A stretch of DNA of 64,000 nucleotides from Dinochytrium kinnereticum (taxonomy: Eukaryota > Chytridiomycota > Chytridiomycetes > Chytridiales > Chytridiaceae), in assembly GCA_027604005.1 (NCBI GenBank), contig JADGJT010000040.1, forward strand, positions 1 through 64,000, read 5' to 3'. The notes under the pieces were generated by a model. It was not told the origin of the DNA. It made no database searches and saw nothing but the letters and a program-made list of their open reading frames with translations. The position numbers were made by a program, and so were the translations under genes. Each line of letters opens with the position of its first letter. Position 1 is the stretch's first letter. This document shows positions 43,691 through 55,096 of this stretch, one piece after another.

Positions 43691-44024
43691 CGTTTCTGCT
43701 GTTTCTGGTTTCTTTGCCTCACAAAAAAAATTTCTGACTTGAATCCAAATCGTTAGGGTCTGGTGAGGGAGACGCGATATCGTCCCTCTTTTGAGGGAAA
43801 ACGTCTCCAGCGGGCGAAAAGAAAAGAAAAACGACGGCGCGTTCTCCTCCTCTAAATAATGACGAGATTGATGATCTAAAGTTGCTGTGCGGGGGACTCA
43901 ACGCTCTATAAAACCCTCCATTCTTTGCCAACAGAAAACAGAACGCGCTCATTCTGATTCCTCCACTCCCCTCCTAACCCATTTCTCAGAACCTCACACT
44001 TCAAAGCAAACCTTTCAAGCAACA
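43691..44024. other. Bidirectional promoter between EDC3 and the FAS1 gene
   Basis: 334 bases separate the divergent start codons. A TATA-like sequence lies on the FAS1 side (43905-43913); the EDC3 side has none visible. Confidence 0.45.
43905..43913 (+). promoter_or_regulatory. TATA box candidate of the FAS1 gene
   Basis: TCTATAAAA about 115 bases before the ATG at 44025, in front of a C/T-rich stretch suitable as transcription start. The spacing fits a regulated, highly expressed secreted-protein gene. Confidence 0.4.
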
Positions 44025-45065
44025 ATGGTCGCCCTCCTCCTTCCCATTTGGGTCGCATCTGTCCTCTTTGCCGTCCCATCCCTTCAACTCCCCCCAGCGT
44101 TTGATTTTCGTTCCCTCGTTGGCATTCTCCAGGGCCCAGGGGGTGGAGGGAATCAGGTCGGCCCTTCCAGCAATTTCACGGGGCCACCAGGAAATCTGAC
44201 TGAAGTCAATCAAACGGTGACGGTTTCGGAGGCGTTGCAGTCGAATCAGTCATTCTCGATTTTGACGCAGGCGCTGCAGATGACTAATTCCACGCAGGTG
44301 AGAGGCCGGTTCTATTCCAGAGAGATTCTTTGGAAGTTCTGATTGCTTACTCGCATTCTAACCATTCTCCCCATATGTCTATTTGCCTTTCCGCCCACTT
44401 AACGCTGCTATAAAAGCTCCTGAACACCACTGAAAACTACACCATCTTCGCTCCCATCAACTCGGCCTTCGAAACCCTCCCCAACGCCGTCAAAAGGCTT
44501 TTCCAAAGCAGCTCCAACAAAACGAATGAAGTCGTTCGCGCGCTCCTCCTGTAAGTTATTCTTTAATGTGCTTGAAAACTACAAACCCCAACGCGTCGCC
44601 ACAACAAACCAACGCGTCACTTACCAACAATCTTTTTCCTAGATATCACATTGTCCCACAAAACCTCACCCTCCAGTCGTTCGGCGGGGGAGGAGGAGGA
44701 AACCAAACCTCGTCGTTGCAGCAGACGAATGAGACCGCAGGTGGAAATATGACGCGCGTGCCGACGTTGCTCGGAAATCTTACTGTGTCGTTGTCAAAGG
44801 ATCAGAATCAGACATTGATGGTGAACGACGCGAGGGTTGTGGCCGAGGGGAATGCCAGCAATGGGAACATTGTAAGAGCGCCTTCGTCTTATACAGGGAT
44901 TTGTGCTGCTGCTTATAGTTTTTTTTTGAATGCTGTCGAAACTGACGTCTTTTTTCCACGCGCTTCAAGTTTGCTATCGACAGGATCATCACGCCGCTTT
45001 ACTTCCTCAACCTTAGCATTTATCAGATGGGACGGGAGCCTGGCGGCGGAAACCAATCTCTCTGA
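44025..45065 (+). CDS. Secreted fasciclin (FAS1)-domain protein
   Basis: Four exons: 44025-44297, 44417-44550, 44643-44871, 44970-45065; 243 residues. A signal peptide (MVALLLPIWVASVLFAVPSLQ) precedes one FAS1 domain: VSEALQSNQSFSILTQAL, the core NYTIFAPINSAFETLP, LLYHIVPQNLTLQSF, LVMVNDARVV-like strand (QTLMVNDARVVAEGN) and the closing FAIDRIITPL. Many N-glycosylation sites (NFT, NLT, NQT, NQS, NST, NTT, NYT, NKT, NMT). FAS1 proteins mediate cell adhesion or wall interaction outside the cell. No GPI signal is visible; the protein ends 20 residues after the domain with a Gly-rich tail, so it is probably released or wall-bound. The last exon is supported by phase and by completing the FAS1 C-terminal motif. 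Confidence 0.85.
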
Positions 45066-46325
45066 GGCACCCACCTTCAACCTTCGCATCATTATTGCAC
45101 ATGGCGCCAAACTTTTTATCGACCTCGTAGCCTGTTGCGTCCTTCTTCAGTTGAATAAATCGCAGAATCCAGTCGTATCTCGTACATTTATCGCTCAACT
45201 CGCGCATTATCTCTATTCTATCTCATGCATTTATCTCTAGTTTATTTAGTACTTGTGTAAAGTAGACATTTTTAATTCTAATAATACATCATTGTTAATA
45301 AGGCTTCAAACAGATGGGGCCGTTCAAAGCCTTGTTCTGCCCGTCAACCTGCCGTTGACCGCCTCTTGACATCATTCGAAGCAAACAATTGTGTGTGACC
45401 AACCATATTCCCTCAAATATCCCTTGTGCAACCAGATGTTGTGAATATTTCACAGTATTCATTTTTTAAATCTTTTAAATATTTTAGTGTTGGTATTTGC
45501 ACAGCACCAATGTTTGGTGGAGGAAAGAGGGTTTATTGGCCATAATAATAAGGGGGTTTGAATGTCCGAAAGCCATCAGACCCGCTTTGCAAAATTGTTG
45601 CATGTCTGCCACAGAGTCAGAGAGGCACAGAGGTGAAGGATGCATGAAGATGATGAAGATGCTGTTGATGATGTTTGCTGTTGGGTGAGCGTGTGATTGG
45701 GTGATGAAAACATTGGGGCGAATGATGGCTCCCTATGATACATAACCACCGCAACCGCAGCAGTAGACCCAGCCATCATGGCCATGATCCGACCTACGTT
45801 GCTCATCTCCATTTCGCGACAGCCTCACGCTGACGGTGGTCCCCATCGTCCAATTCCAGTTCTCACTCAACATCTGCCTGCAGCAATTATCTATGGAGCT
45901 TGTTTCTTTTGGACCAACCAATAAATAATAATAACATTAAATAATCTGCATTTATTAATTTTTGCTCAAAGTCAGTTCTTGATCAAAGCACCCCTTTTCT
46001 GCTACAACAGCTAATACAACATTGCTTGCTGGTCTCGGCTTTGACTCGTTCCGCCACCGCCATAAGAACGATACTTCACTTTCCTGGGGTTCCCTCGCTG
46101 CGATCATAGCTCCTCCTCTGTCAGTAGTGCACCCAGCATCTCCCTCTGCTGCAGTTTAGAGGATCGGCGGTCGACTCCTTAAGCATCAACAACTGTTTGG
46201 TTGAAGAAGGGTTGGCTCAGAGAACCGAGCGAGAAGCCGAACTGTTGTGATAATATTTGCATGTTTGGACCGTACCTGCCTCGCATCAGCCCATAAGATA
46301 TCAACCACTCTGACCTCCAACCGCC
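45066..46325. other. Gene-poor AT-rich spacer
   Basis: About 1.26 kb without a supported gene. AT-rich parts at 45240-45300, 45430-45500 and 45900-45965, with ATTGG at 45536-45540 and CCAAT at 45917-45921. Short frames here lack domain or compositional support. Confidence 0.4.
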
Positions 46326-48096
46326 ATGCCTAATGATGATCTTAAAGCGTTGGCTGATATGAACAGCCGGACATCTTGTCCTCGATGTGAAGGTGGGTTC
46401 TGATTGTTGATTCGTTTTGGTAAGATAATAAGCGTTGCTGACGTTGTGGTTGTTGTTTTTTAGGCTACGGTTTTGTGCATGATAGCATCGAGAAGCATGA
46501 CAAGAATGATGCAAAGGTTCGGTGTAAAAAGTGCTCACCTTGCCGAGGTAAGCCTTTCTCTATCAAAGCGTCTACCTATCGCATCAAGGAAGCAAACTAA
46601 CCTTAACCCTCTTAACTCCTCAAGTCTGTTTTGGCTCAGGCGTCGTCGTCGATAAACTCCCATGCCGACCCTGCAAATCCCGCGGATTCCTCCACCCCCC
46701 TAGCGTCCATCTTAAAGAGCATAGCGCGCCTGACCACATGCGCTGTCCCGACTGCATTGAATGTAGGGACTGCGTTGGCCTAGGAGCCCTGGACCGTAAA
46801 CCCCCAAAGCAAAAACAAAAGCAGCAGCAACAACCACAACAGCCCACAGCCCCACTTCCACCGACATCATCGCAGTATCCTCAGCCTCTGATTCCGGGCA
46901 TCATGCCTTGGAATGGCGGGCAGAAACAACATGCTGTTGTGGCCCCACCTGCTGTAGCTAGTAATCTTTTCGCACCGGTGGTCTGGGGCCAGCAGCAGCA
47001 ACAGCAGGGGGGATATGTCCAAGCTTCTTTGGGTGGAGAGAGGAAGGGGAGGGCTGGTTCCGTTTCGTCGAGGGGTTCGGAGGGATCGATGGATGGAACG
47101 ATTTATACAGAGGATTATTTGAGGGCTGCACCGTGCCCGAGATGTGATGGGAGAGGCTGGAAGCATGACACTTCGTCTAAGCATGATAAGATTCCAACAG
47201 TGAGGTGTAAGAATTGCGCTGCGTGTAAAGGTGTGTTTTTTTTACTCGGGTTTTGAATATTATTTCTTGAGAGAAGCTAAAACGGTTATTTTTTGTCAAT
47301 TTTTTTTATAGCTTGCCACAGCTCTGGTCAGGTGCATGGGAAGATTGCATGCCCATCTTGCGAAACCAAGGGGTTTGTCCATGCCTCCAAAGAGCGTGAT
47401 CACGATGCTCCTGAGAAGCTCCGGTGCTTCTTTTGCAAGACTTGTCCGCAGTGCGTAGGCTTAGGTATTGTGGATAACCCCGCGGTGGCTGAGCAAGAAC
47501 GACTTAAGGCAAAGATCAGGGCTAGGGAGGAGGCGAGGGCGGCCAAGAAGAAGGCTAAGGAACTCGCCGAGGCCATGGCGGCTGCTACCGCTGATGCGAC
47601 GGGCGGTGCACCACCTCTTGTGACGGAGCAGCAACAACAGCAACTTCTTATGATGGCTGTTGGTATGATGCTCCAGCAGCAGCAACGTGCGGCAACAACA
47701 GGCGTGGCTCTTCCCCAGCCATCACTCCAGATGCTGATGACAGCAGCCGCAGCCGCGTCGGGTGTTGTCCCGCCGATTCCTATGCCCCCTGTTTTACCTG
47801 TCTGGATGATGCCTCACCCTCACGCCGCTGCGCATGGGGAGTTGGGAAAGACTCTGCATGTGGCGGGTATTCCTGGGGTTGGGTACGTGCCTGCTGAGCA
47901 ACTGCTGCGGATGCAAGTGCCCATGCTCCCTGGAGGCGTTGCGCCTGTGCCGCCGGCTTTTGCGGCTGCTCAGGCAAATGCCTTGGCTATGGCTCAGAGG
48001 AATGGGCCTATGCATGGTATGATGGGGGGACCACCCCAGCAGGTTTCGCAGCCTTTGGTGCAGAGGGATGCTGTTTTGAGGGATGTTTGGGGGTAG
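46326..48096 (+). CDS. Zinc-finger protein with internally duplicated CxxCxGxG modules
   Basis: Four exons: 46326-46392, 46464-46547, 46625-47230, 47312-48096; 513 residues, all junctions in phase. Two large Cys-rich blocks share the same order: CPRCEGYGFVHDSIEKHDK ... RCKKCSPCRVCFGSG ... CRPCKSRGFLH ... MRCPDCIECRDCVGLG, and CPRCDGRGWKHDTSSKHDK ... RCKNCAACKACHSSG ... CPSCETKGFVH ... LRCFFCKTCPQCVGLG. Each Cys pair set resembles the DnaJ-type CxxCxGxG zinc site. The blocks are separated by a Gln/Pro linker and followed by a Lys/Glu-rich helix (KAKIRAREEARAAKKKAKEL) and a Met/Gln/Ala/Pro-rich tail. This is an ancient internal duplication. No J-domain or enzyme domain is present. Function unknown; it may bind protein or RNA. 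Confidence 0.75.
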
Positions 48097-48946
48097 TCTT
48101 CCTTAGCCCTTGTTATATTACCATTATTATTATTATTTTTATTATAATTATGAATATGCGGTCCATGCCATCAGTCCAGCAAGAATTAATAACGATTATT
48201 ATTCTTCTTCACCTGTGAATAAAAACCATTTCGTTTGTCAGTAGAGGAACGCATATTAGTAAATTATAAATTCATTAAAATTGAATAACAATAATAATAA
48301 AATGATATTTTAAAGTTATTTATGATGGGGGTAAAGTGAAGAGGGCTGCAACTGTTTGATTTTGAATGGAATTTGGAAAGTGAATTCTGATTGGTCAGAT
48401 TTCCTCAGCAGCCACCGCTGTGCCAATGAATGGAAGGGGATTCATGCCCGTTGCTGCCATTGGATGCGGGTGTGTGTCACCCTTAATTCACCATTAAAAT
48501 CAGTTGGAATCGATTAATAAATTGATTTTATTAATTATTGATTTGATTAAATAAATAAAATAGTAAAATAAATCCAATTGTTGGACTTGGGTGATGGGAA
48601 AAAACGGACAAAACGTATATATTCCCACGCTTCTGCTCATCACTGCTGTCGTCACCCTTCTTTTTCTTTCTTTTGACCCTGCGTCTCCTTCGACACCGTC
48701 CACCCATTCATCCATCACTTCACGCACGGACGCACGGACGCTGCTGTTGACTGGTGCTGGTAAGGCATTGTCTCCCTCCCCCCCTCCATGCATGCATCCT
48801 CACCTGGCCTGCTACCCTTCACATTCCCTTCATTCAATGCATTATTCACTGATCCGCATAATGCATGCGTTTCATTCATCACTCTTTTCTAACAGCATCC
48901 CACCCTCTTTTGATCAACCAGATTCTCAAACACTGCGAGCATCAGC
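48097..48946. other. AT-rich intergenic island and promoter of the LysM-CAP gene
   Basis: 48110-48590 is strongly AT-rich with ATT repeats and CCAAT/ATTGG words near 48390, 48421 and 48458. A GTATATATT sequence at 48615-48623 is a possible TATA element. The stretch 48760-48921 looks like an intron in the 5' leader of the next gene. Confidence 0.45.
48760..48921 (+). other. Probable 5'-leader intron of the LysM-CAP gene
   Basis: GTAAGGCATT donor, pyrimidine-rich interior and a TTGATCAACCAG acceptor 25 bases before the ATG at 48947. The upstream frame (from 48591) has hydrophobic codons but would stop immediately after splicing, so it would be an untranslated leader or upstream ORF. Confidence 0.4.
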
Positions 48947-50569
48947 ATGATCTCGCTCAGAAGCCTGCTGGCCATATTGGCCATCATGGCCACAACCGCT
49001 GAGTCTAGAAAGCTCAGCGGAACCAGGCTGCAGGGACACTTTCGCCCTTACCTCAGCAGCAACTCGAGGGCTGCTGCTGAGACTTGCATTGAGACTTGGC
49101 TGGGTGCGTTTTCCTCATGCATTTGCGGTTTATTACAGCTTTCGTTATGCTGACATTTTGCTGATCGTTACAGTCCAAACCAACGATACTTGCCCCTATG
49201 TTGCAAAGCGTGCGGGTGTGGTGAGTTGGAATCATTCGTTTTTGTATTCTTGTTCTTCCTTCCTGCCTTGAAAAATGCTCATGCTTTGTTCACCTTGCAT
49301 GAATAATAGACTCTCAAGCACCTTCTGAGCCTCAACCCCTTCGTGGACTGTGATCATCTGAAGGAAACCGACGTCCTTTGCACCGTCGGTCCCAATGATG
49401 CTGGCCCGAATGGACCATCAGGCACCATATCAAACACTTGTAATTTGGAGTACACCACCTTTGCCGACGACACCTGCGATCTTCTCGCCGGCTCCTATCT
49501 GATCACCACCCCCGATCTCGTTTCCCTCAACCAGGGTCTTGATTGCGCCCGCAGCCCCCTCCCGTCCTCACAGCTTCTCTGTCTGGAAGGGTACGTGGGG
49601 AATGACACCCACATTGGCGGAGCTCCGTCCACTCCACCCGCCGCGGGCTACACTAGACCTGCTCCGGTGACGGGCTGCAGCAACTTTTACACTCTCTCTG
49701 AGGATATTTGGGACTGCACGAGGCTGTCCTCCAGGCTGAAGGTCTCTATCTCACTTTTGGCGAAACTGAACCCTGGCCTCAACTGCTGGAACTTGAAGAA
49801 GGACGACAGGCTTTGCATTTCTTCTTCTCTTCCTGGAACTGTCTTTGGATCAACCACTCGAGGAAGTTCTACTCATACCTCTGGATCAGGTCCTACCTCG
49901 ACCACCTCCACAACCGCTGCCTTAACCTCTGCAGCAAACCTTGTCCGTCCTACTACATCTTCTCCATCTCCAAGCCCTTCTCCTCCACCTCCTCCACCTT
50001 CATCGCCCCCGCCTCGTCCATCGCCTCCCCCGCCTCCTCCCCCGCCTCCTCCCCCACCTCCTCCCCCGCCTCCTCCTCCTCCTCCGCCGCCGGCTCCTTC
50101 CCCTTCCCCGCCGCGGCCGCCACCTCGAGAAGTAAGCTCCAGTGGAGATTCGGGGGCAGTGAGCTCCCATAACGACGTTCGTGGACGGCATGGTAAAAAC
50201 GGTCTGTCTTGGAGCAACGGACTCGCTGATGGGGCTGTAGCTTACGCTCGTGAGCTCGCACGCAGTGGATGCCCGTTGATTCATCGACCTCCCAGTGGGC
50301 AAGGGGAGAATTTGTGGAGCATCTCTGGAACCTCTCCTATGGACATCCCCATGAGCCGAGCCGTTGAGGATTGGGTTGCTTCGGATGAGACGACGCAGTG
50401 GTTCAGGGATTCGCAGTACAATCATTTCACTCAGGTGATTTGGGGAAACACCAGGGAGGTTGGGTGTGGGAAGGCTAGTGGGTATTCAGGAGATAGTAGG
50501 TTCCCGCATTGTGAGGTTATTGTTTGTAGGTACTACCCTGCTGGTAATGTGTGGGGTCAGAACCCGTAA
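48947..50569 (+). CDS. Secreted protein with three LysM domains and a C-terminal CAP (SCP/PR-1-like) domain
   Basis: Three exons: 48947-49103, 49174-49220, 49310-50569; 487 residues. A signal peptide (MISLRSLLAILAIMATTAES) is followed by three LysM modules, each with Cys pair, Thr/Asp-Cys and an Asn-Pro or Asn-Gln-Gly motif: TNDTCPYVAKRAGVTLKHLLSLNP, ADDTCDLLAGSY...LVSLNQGLDC, and SEDIWDCTRLSSRL...LAKLNPGLNC. LysM binds chitin-type glycans. A Ser/Thr region and a Pro-rich linker (about residues 235-295) lead to the CAP domain: VSSHNDVRGRHG, GLSWSNGLADGAVAYARELA, GCPLIHRPPSGQGENLW, FTQVIWGNTREVGCGK and HCEVIVCRYYPAGNVWGQNP. CAP proteins of fungi bind sterols or act at the wall. The whole is an extracellular, glycan-anchored CAP protein. 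Confidence 0.9.
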
Positions 50570-52758
50570 AACGCTTCCTCTTTCCTCCCTTCTTTTCCTT
50601 TTTCTTTTCTTTTTTTTTTGCACTTATAGCTTTATCCTATCCCACTTTTTCATCAATCCATACACTTTTGTTCTCGTTTTGCATTGAAGAAGTTGTCCTT
50701 TACTTTTTGTTTCCAATCTGGTTTTTGTTCGGCATCGCTTTGATGTCGTATTTTCTTTAGTTTTTTCCTCTTCACTCTCTTTCTAGGAAGGGCTTTATGC
50801 CCCGTCCATTTCTCTTCCCGATCCCGCTTTTTACTTTTTCTGCACAATCGGTATTTAGTACATTTTCTTTTTCCGTCGTTGTAGTCTAGTTTCGTAGCCG
50901 GTACTTTCTTATACTTGGCTTCTTGTTTCGCATGCGCTGTTTCGTTTCAATCAATTCCCTTGCAGTATCTCTCTCTCTGTTTGAAAAGCAGCTTCGCATC
51001 TGTCTCCCCCCCTTTTCACCTTTATCTCTTCTCACCTTTTCCTTTTCAGTGTCGTTTTCGAAAGACTTTGGTTTTTGGTCTTGGGCTGTTTCTTTCTTTT
51101 TCGCATCCTTTTTTCTTGTTTTTGAGTTGTTGTGTTGTCACTGGAGTATCACTACTCCATGTTCTTATCCTGCCCTTTGTGCTCGTCTTCCTTTTTAATG
51201 TCCCCCCGACCCCTTTTCTTATCAGCCTGATTGCGCGTGAGTTTGTCGCGCTTTTTATCTTTTTCTTGCTTTGTTTTCACTGGTGCATTTGATGTGCTTG
51301 CTCTCGTCAGAGAAATACAATGAAAAGGTTGAGTTTTTGGAATGAAGTTGGTTTTTAAACCTGTCGAGATCCTGATATGGCTAGACCTTGGGACTCTGCG
51401 CCGAAAATAATATGATAAAACTATCAACATCAATGCTTAAGATGCATCTGGATGTCGCCTGTCAGAGTTGTGGTGAAGAAAGCTATGCATATTGACTGTC
51501 ATGTAGCTCTTGTAAGTAGATGAGAAAGAAAAAACGAATGGAAACGAAAACGATCTCACAATCAACACGTTGTAACGTATCCCTCTGAACCTCAGCAAAG
51601 AGAAACACCCTTTTTTTTATGATACAACCCCTTCAAAACTCCAGCCCCGCCTCAGACATGTGCCATGTCAGAACAGAACTCCAGCAATAGTTGATGCAAC
51701 CTCTATTACAATGGCCCTCGTCGATAGGATCCTTCCATTCTTCTTTACTCTGTTCCTATTTACCATCAGATGATATACCTCGGTATGAGGAAGAAAAAAA
51801 TTAAGGCGGCGAAGTTCTGTAAGGGTTGCATTTATCAATATGAATTTATTAGAACATAGAATGCATATTTAAAGGACAGTAGAGTTTCTTTGAGACCATC
51901 AACTTTTTTGGTGTCAATGAAGATGCCACTTTATAAACGAAGAGGATTTGTTTGCGCGCGGTTTTATTTTTCTTTTCGCAGTCAGCACATCTGCGCTGTT
52001 TTCTTCTACTTTAAACACATTGACTCATGCTTTTTTTTTTTTTTTTTTTTTTGAAGAGATGAGAGTGCGGCACGTATAATAGGGAGATGCTTTGAGATTT
52101 TCAGCCAAACTGGCTTCTCTTTCTTGAGAACTGATTGCTTGCTGTAGATAGATGCTGGCCCGCGAACCCCTTGCGGGGTTATTCTTTGAGCTTGTTTAAT
52201 CGAACGATGCTCTAAACTCAGTGGTTTTTTGTTGTTCTTTTTTTGAATAATACTATATAATCTCTCGTCCATTAAGAGTGTATAGAAAATGACAGTCTGC
52301 ACGGGGAAAGCTTAGAAGAGATAAAAAAAAAAAGAATGCGGTCAAGGATCCTACGTATGTGTGGATTCAGAGGAACGTATGGCCATCAAATGATCATCGG
52401 GGCCGATGCGCAAAAAGTCCCAAATCCTCTCAGCGATGTCCGAATTCATCAAACTGTGAATCCCGAAAGACTTAAACTCCACCCTGACCGTGCACTCCTT
52501 CATTCGACGTCCAGAAAGGCAACATGTAACTATTTCAGCCATCCTTCAGAAGTATGAAACGCCAGGCCCTCCCTCCAACAATCCCGAAAGCACGGCTCCC
52601 ACTGAGTATAATATCCTGAGTATCTTTCCCCTGACGCGCCTTTCTTCTGTCTCTGTTCTTCCTTCTCGTCTCGTGTACTGTCGCCCCAGACTTCCCTATT
52701 CTTGGATTGCAACCGTCAAACTCAAGACCATTTGTCACACCATCATTGAGACAGTACG
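50570..52758. other. Gene-poor spacer of 2.2 kb
   Basis: The largest gap in the window. 50570-51290 is T/C-rich, with long open frames that are low-complexity artefacts. 52031-52052 is a 22-base T run. I see no protein with domain support and no recognisable RNA gene, though a non-coding RNA cannot be excluded. Confidence 0.4.
52031..52052. repeat. Poly-T tract
   Basis: 22 consecutive T in the gene-poor spacer upstream of the presenilin gene, about 700 bases before its start. Confidence 0.9.
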
Positions 52759-55096
52759 ATGGCAAGCCAGGAGGAGGTTGAGCTTCAAACCCTCAAGAAC
52801 GGAGCCAGCGCAGGGGGATCAAGGAGAGGGGAAGGAGCATCTTCACGATCACATACAAATGACGCAGAAGATCCTTTTTCAAACCAACAAGCCATCGGAG
52901 AATGCCGAGTTTGCAAGAAGGAGGCTCGATTCATGTGCTCTAGATGTGGGCCCAAAGTTCACTACTGCTCGCAGGAATGCCAGGCACAAGACTGGCCGGA
53001 TCATCGATTGAATTGCACGGGGATGAAATCGTCAAGGACGGATGAGGAACCCCAGATATCAGGGAATCGGGGAGAAGTGCCCCTGCCTCCAAATGTTGAG
53101 ACTCTGGAGAATGGAGAGTCAATGGGGAGCCTTCGACGGAGGAATCGTGCAGATCCTGATGCTGTTTCGCTCGCGGATACCATATCTAGGGGAAGACTCA
53201 CAGGAAGAGGCAACGCTGCGCAGGTTATCAATGAGAGAGGTTTGTTATTGCTCCCCTTTTTTGTCTTCCGTGCCAAAGGCTGTACGTGCACTTGATTTGA
53301 GTAAGCTAACTTTTTACAAAATGATCAGGTGGTGGTAGATGGCGAAAGTTCTTTAGCTGGAAGAAGCGCGAGGAGGCCGAGCCAGAGGAGGAGGAACCAC
53401 CCTTGACAGAGGAGGAGCAGATCGAAGAACTCAAATTCTACATGAACAACATCTATCTCATCATCAAACCCGTCATATGCTGCATTCTCCTTTCAGTACT
53501 ATGGATTAAATTGACGCGACTTCAGGAGCCTTTCTTCGGCACTGGTATTGATTCTTTCAACGACATTTTTGGCGGTGGTATCGGTTCGGCTGTTGGTGGT
53601 GGAAGCCCACCTGGTGATACCCAGGCGTCCGTATTCAACGCGTTGATGATTCTTGGAATGATTATTGTGGTCACGATCATCATTCTTGTCTTGTTCAAGT
53701 ATAATCAAATGAAGGTTGGTTTAGGTTAAATACTTTCCATCTAATCTTCTAATTTTTTCCTTCAAGATTCTCTACGGAATATTCGGTGTGATTGTTTTAT
53801 CTCTTCTCGGTCTTTTTGGATTCACCTTAGGTCTGGAATTATTAAGCGTTTACAACGGTGCCTTGGATTACGTTACGTTCTTCTTCTTCCTATGGAACCT
53901 TTGTGCCGTTGGTTTAGTTGTTATTTTTTGGAAAGGGCCATTGGTTTTGCAGCAAATATACCTTGTCATCATGAGTAGTAAAATGGTACATTAGGGGTCG
54001 GTTCCTTTTTCTCTTACTTATGAACTCTTCCTTTAGGCATTTGCTTTATCAGCCTTACCCGCTGTTACCACTTGGGTTCTTCTTGCTTTGCTTGCTATTT
54101 GGGGTGCGTCGGCAAAAGATATTTTGCTTGAATTATCCTGCTCTTTACTAACCTTTTTTTATCAAGATTTGATCGCTGTACTATGCCCTTTCGGTCCACT
54201 CAGACTTCTTATCGAGAGCTCAAAAGAGAACCAACGTGAAATTCCCGCCCTTCTCTATACCGGTAAAACCACACCTATCCACCTTTACATATTCTTCTCT
54301 TTGGTTTCTGGCGCTAACACGAATAAAAAAAAAAACCTCTTAATTCAAATTTGTTAGCCGCCGTTTGGGTCGGAATGGCAACACCTCCCTCCCCACCCCC
54401 GTCTCGAGCCGGAAATGCCTCCACTCGCTCCATTAGCGATACCATTGGCGAATCCCGCTCAATCTACCATGCGGCATCTACGGCTGATTTGATTAACAAT
54501 AGGAATACCGTTAGGGAGAGCATGGATATGCCCACATCTCCGGCTGCCACTACCGCCCCTTTAAACAACAGAGGGACGGCGGAAGAAGAGGCGGCAAAGG
54601 ATGAGCAAGATGGCGATGGGGCTGCGACAGCGACGCCAGAGGAGGAGGAGGAGTCTTCGGGTCTTAAGCTTGGGTTGGGTGATTTTGTGTTTTATAGTGT
54701 GCTAGTTGCGAGAGCTGGTATGTTACAACCTCTATCCACGTCCTTACAGGGTCCCTGCCTTTCACCTCCAAAAAGGACACGTTTACTGAAATGCTGACTC
54801 TGGTTTTTTTTCATATTTAAGCTGTTTTCGACTGGGTGACGACCGTCGCCGTCATGGTAGCTGTTATGACGGGCCTTAACATGACTATTTTCCTCCTCGC
54901 TATCTGGCATAAGGCCCTCCCTGCCCTCCCGATATCCATTGCCTTTGGGTTGTTGTTCTACTTTGTGAGCAGTATCACATTAACGCCATACGAAAACAAC
55001 TTGATGAATATTCCTGATCGTCTTAGGATTGTTCGTTCCGATACCAGTGGGCTGTGGGTTGGGAAGTCTGGTGGGGCGGGATTGGTTTACATTTGA
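52759..55096 (+). CDS. Presenilin-type intramembrane aspartyl protease with N-terminal MYND zinc finger
   Basis: Seven exons: 52759-53239, 53329-53714, 53767-53985, 54037-54103, 54167-54262, 54358-54717, 54822-55096; 627 residues, every junction in phase. Residues 49-86 form a complete MYND finger (C49, C52, C60, C63, C70, C74, H82, C86). After a basic/acidic linker come nine hydrophobic spans with the presenilin signatures: IWDLIAVLCPFGPLRLLIE (catalytic Asp385, with Trp in place of the usual Tyr of YD), REIPALLYT, a hydrophilic loop of about 105 residues, LGLGDFVFYSVLVARA (catalytic Asp525) and the PALP motif (about 569-572). Presenilin is the catalytic subunit of gamma-secretase, cutting type I membrane proteins in ER, Golgi and endosome membranes. 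There is no alternative ATG between the MYND exon and the first span, so the fusion is probably real. Family certain; fusion likely. Confidence 0.92.

Noticed and set aside
45497..45812. Short frames in the spacer downstream of the FAS1 gene
   Set aside because: About 60-80 residues without signal, domain or splice support; consistent with chance.
49873..50425. Long Gly/Glu- and Arg-rich minus-strand frames opposite the polyproline linker
   Set aside because: Antisense shadow of the Pro-rich linker of the LysM-CAP protein.
50587..51292. Phe/Ser/Leu-rich plus-strand frames in the T-rich spacer
   Set aside because: Composition artefact of TTT/TCT repeats; no conserved motif and several overlapping frames look alike.
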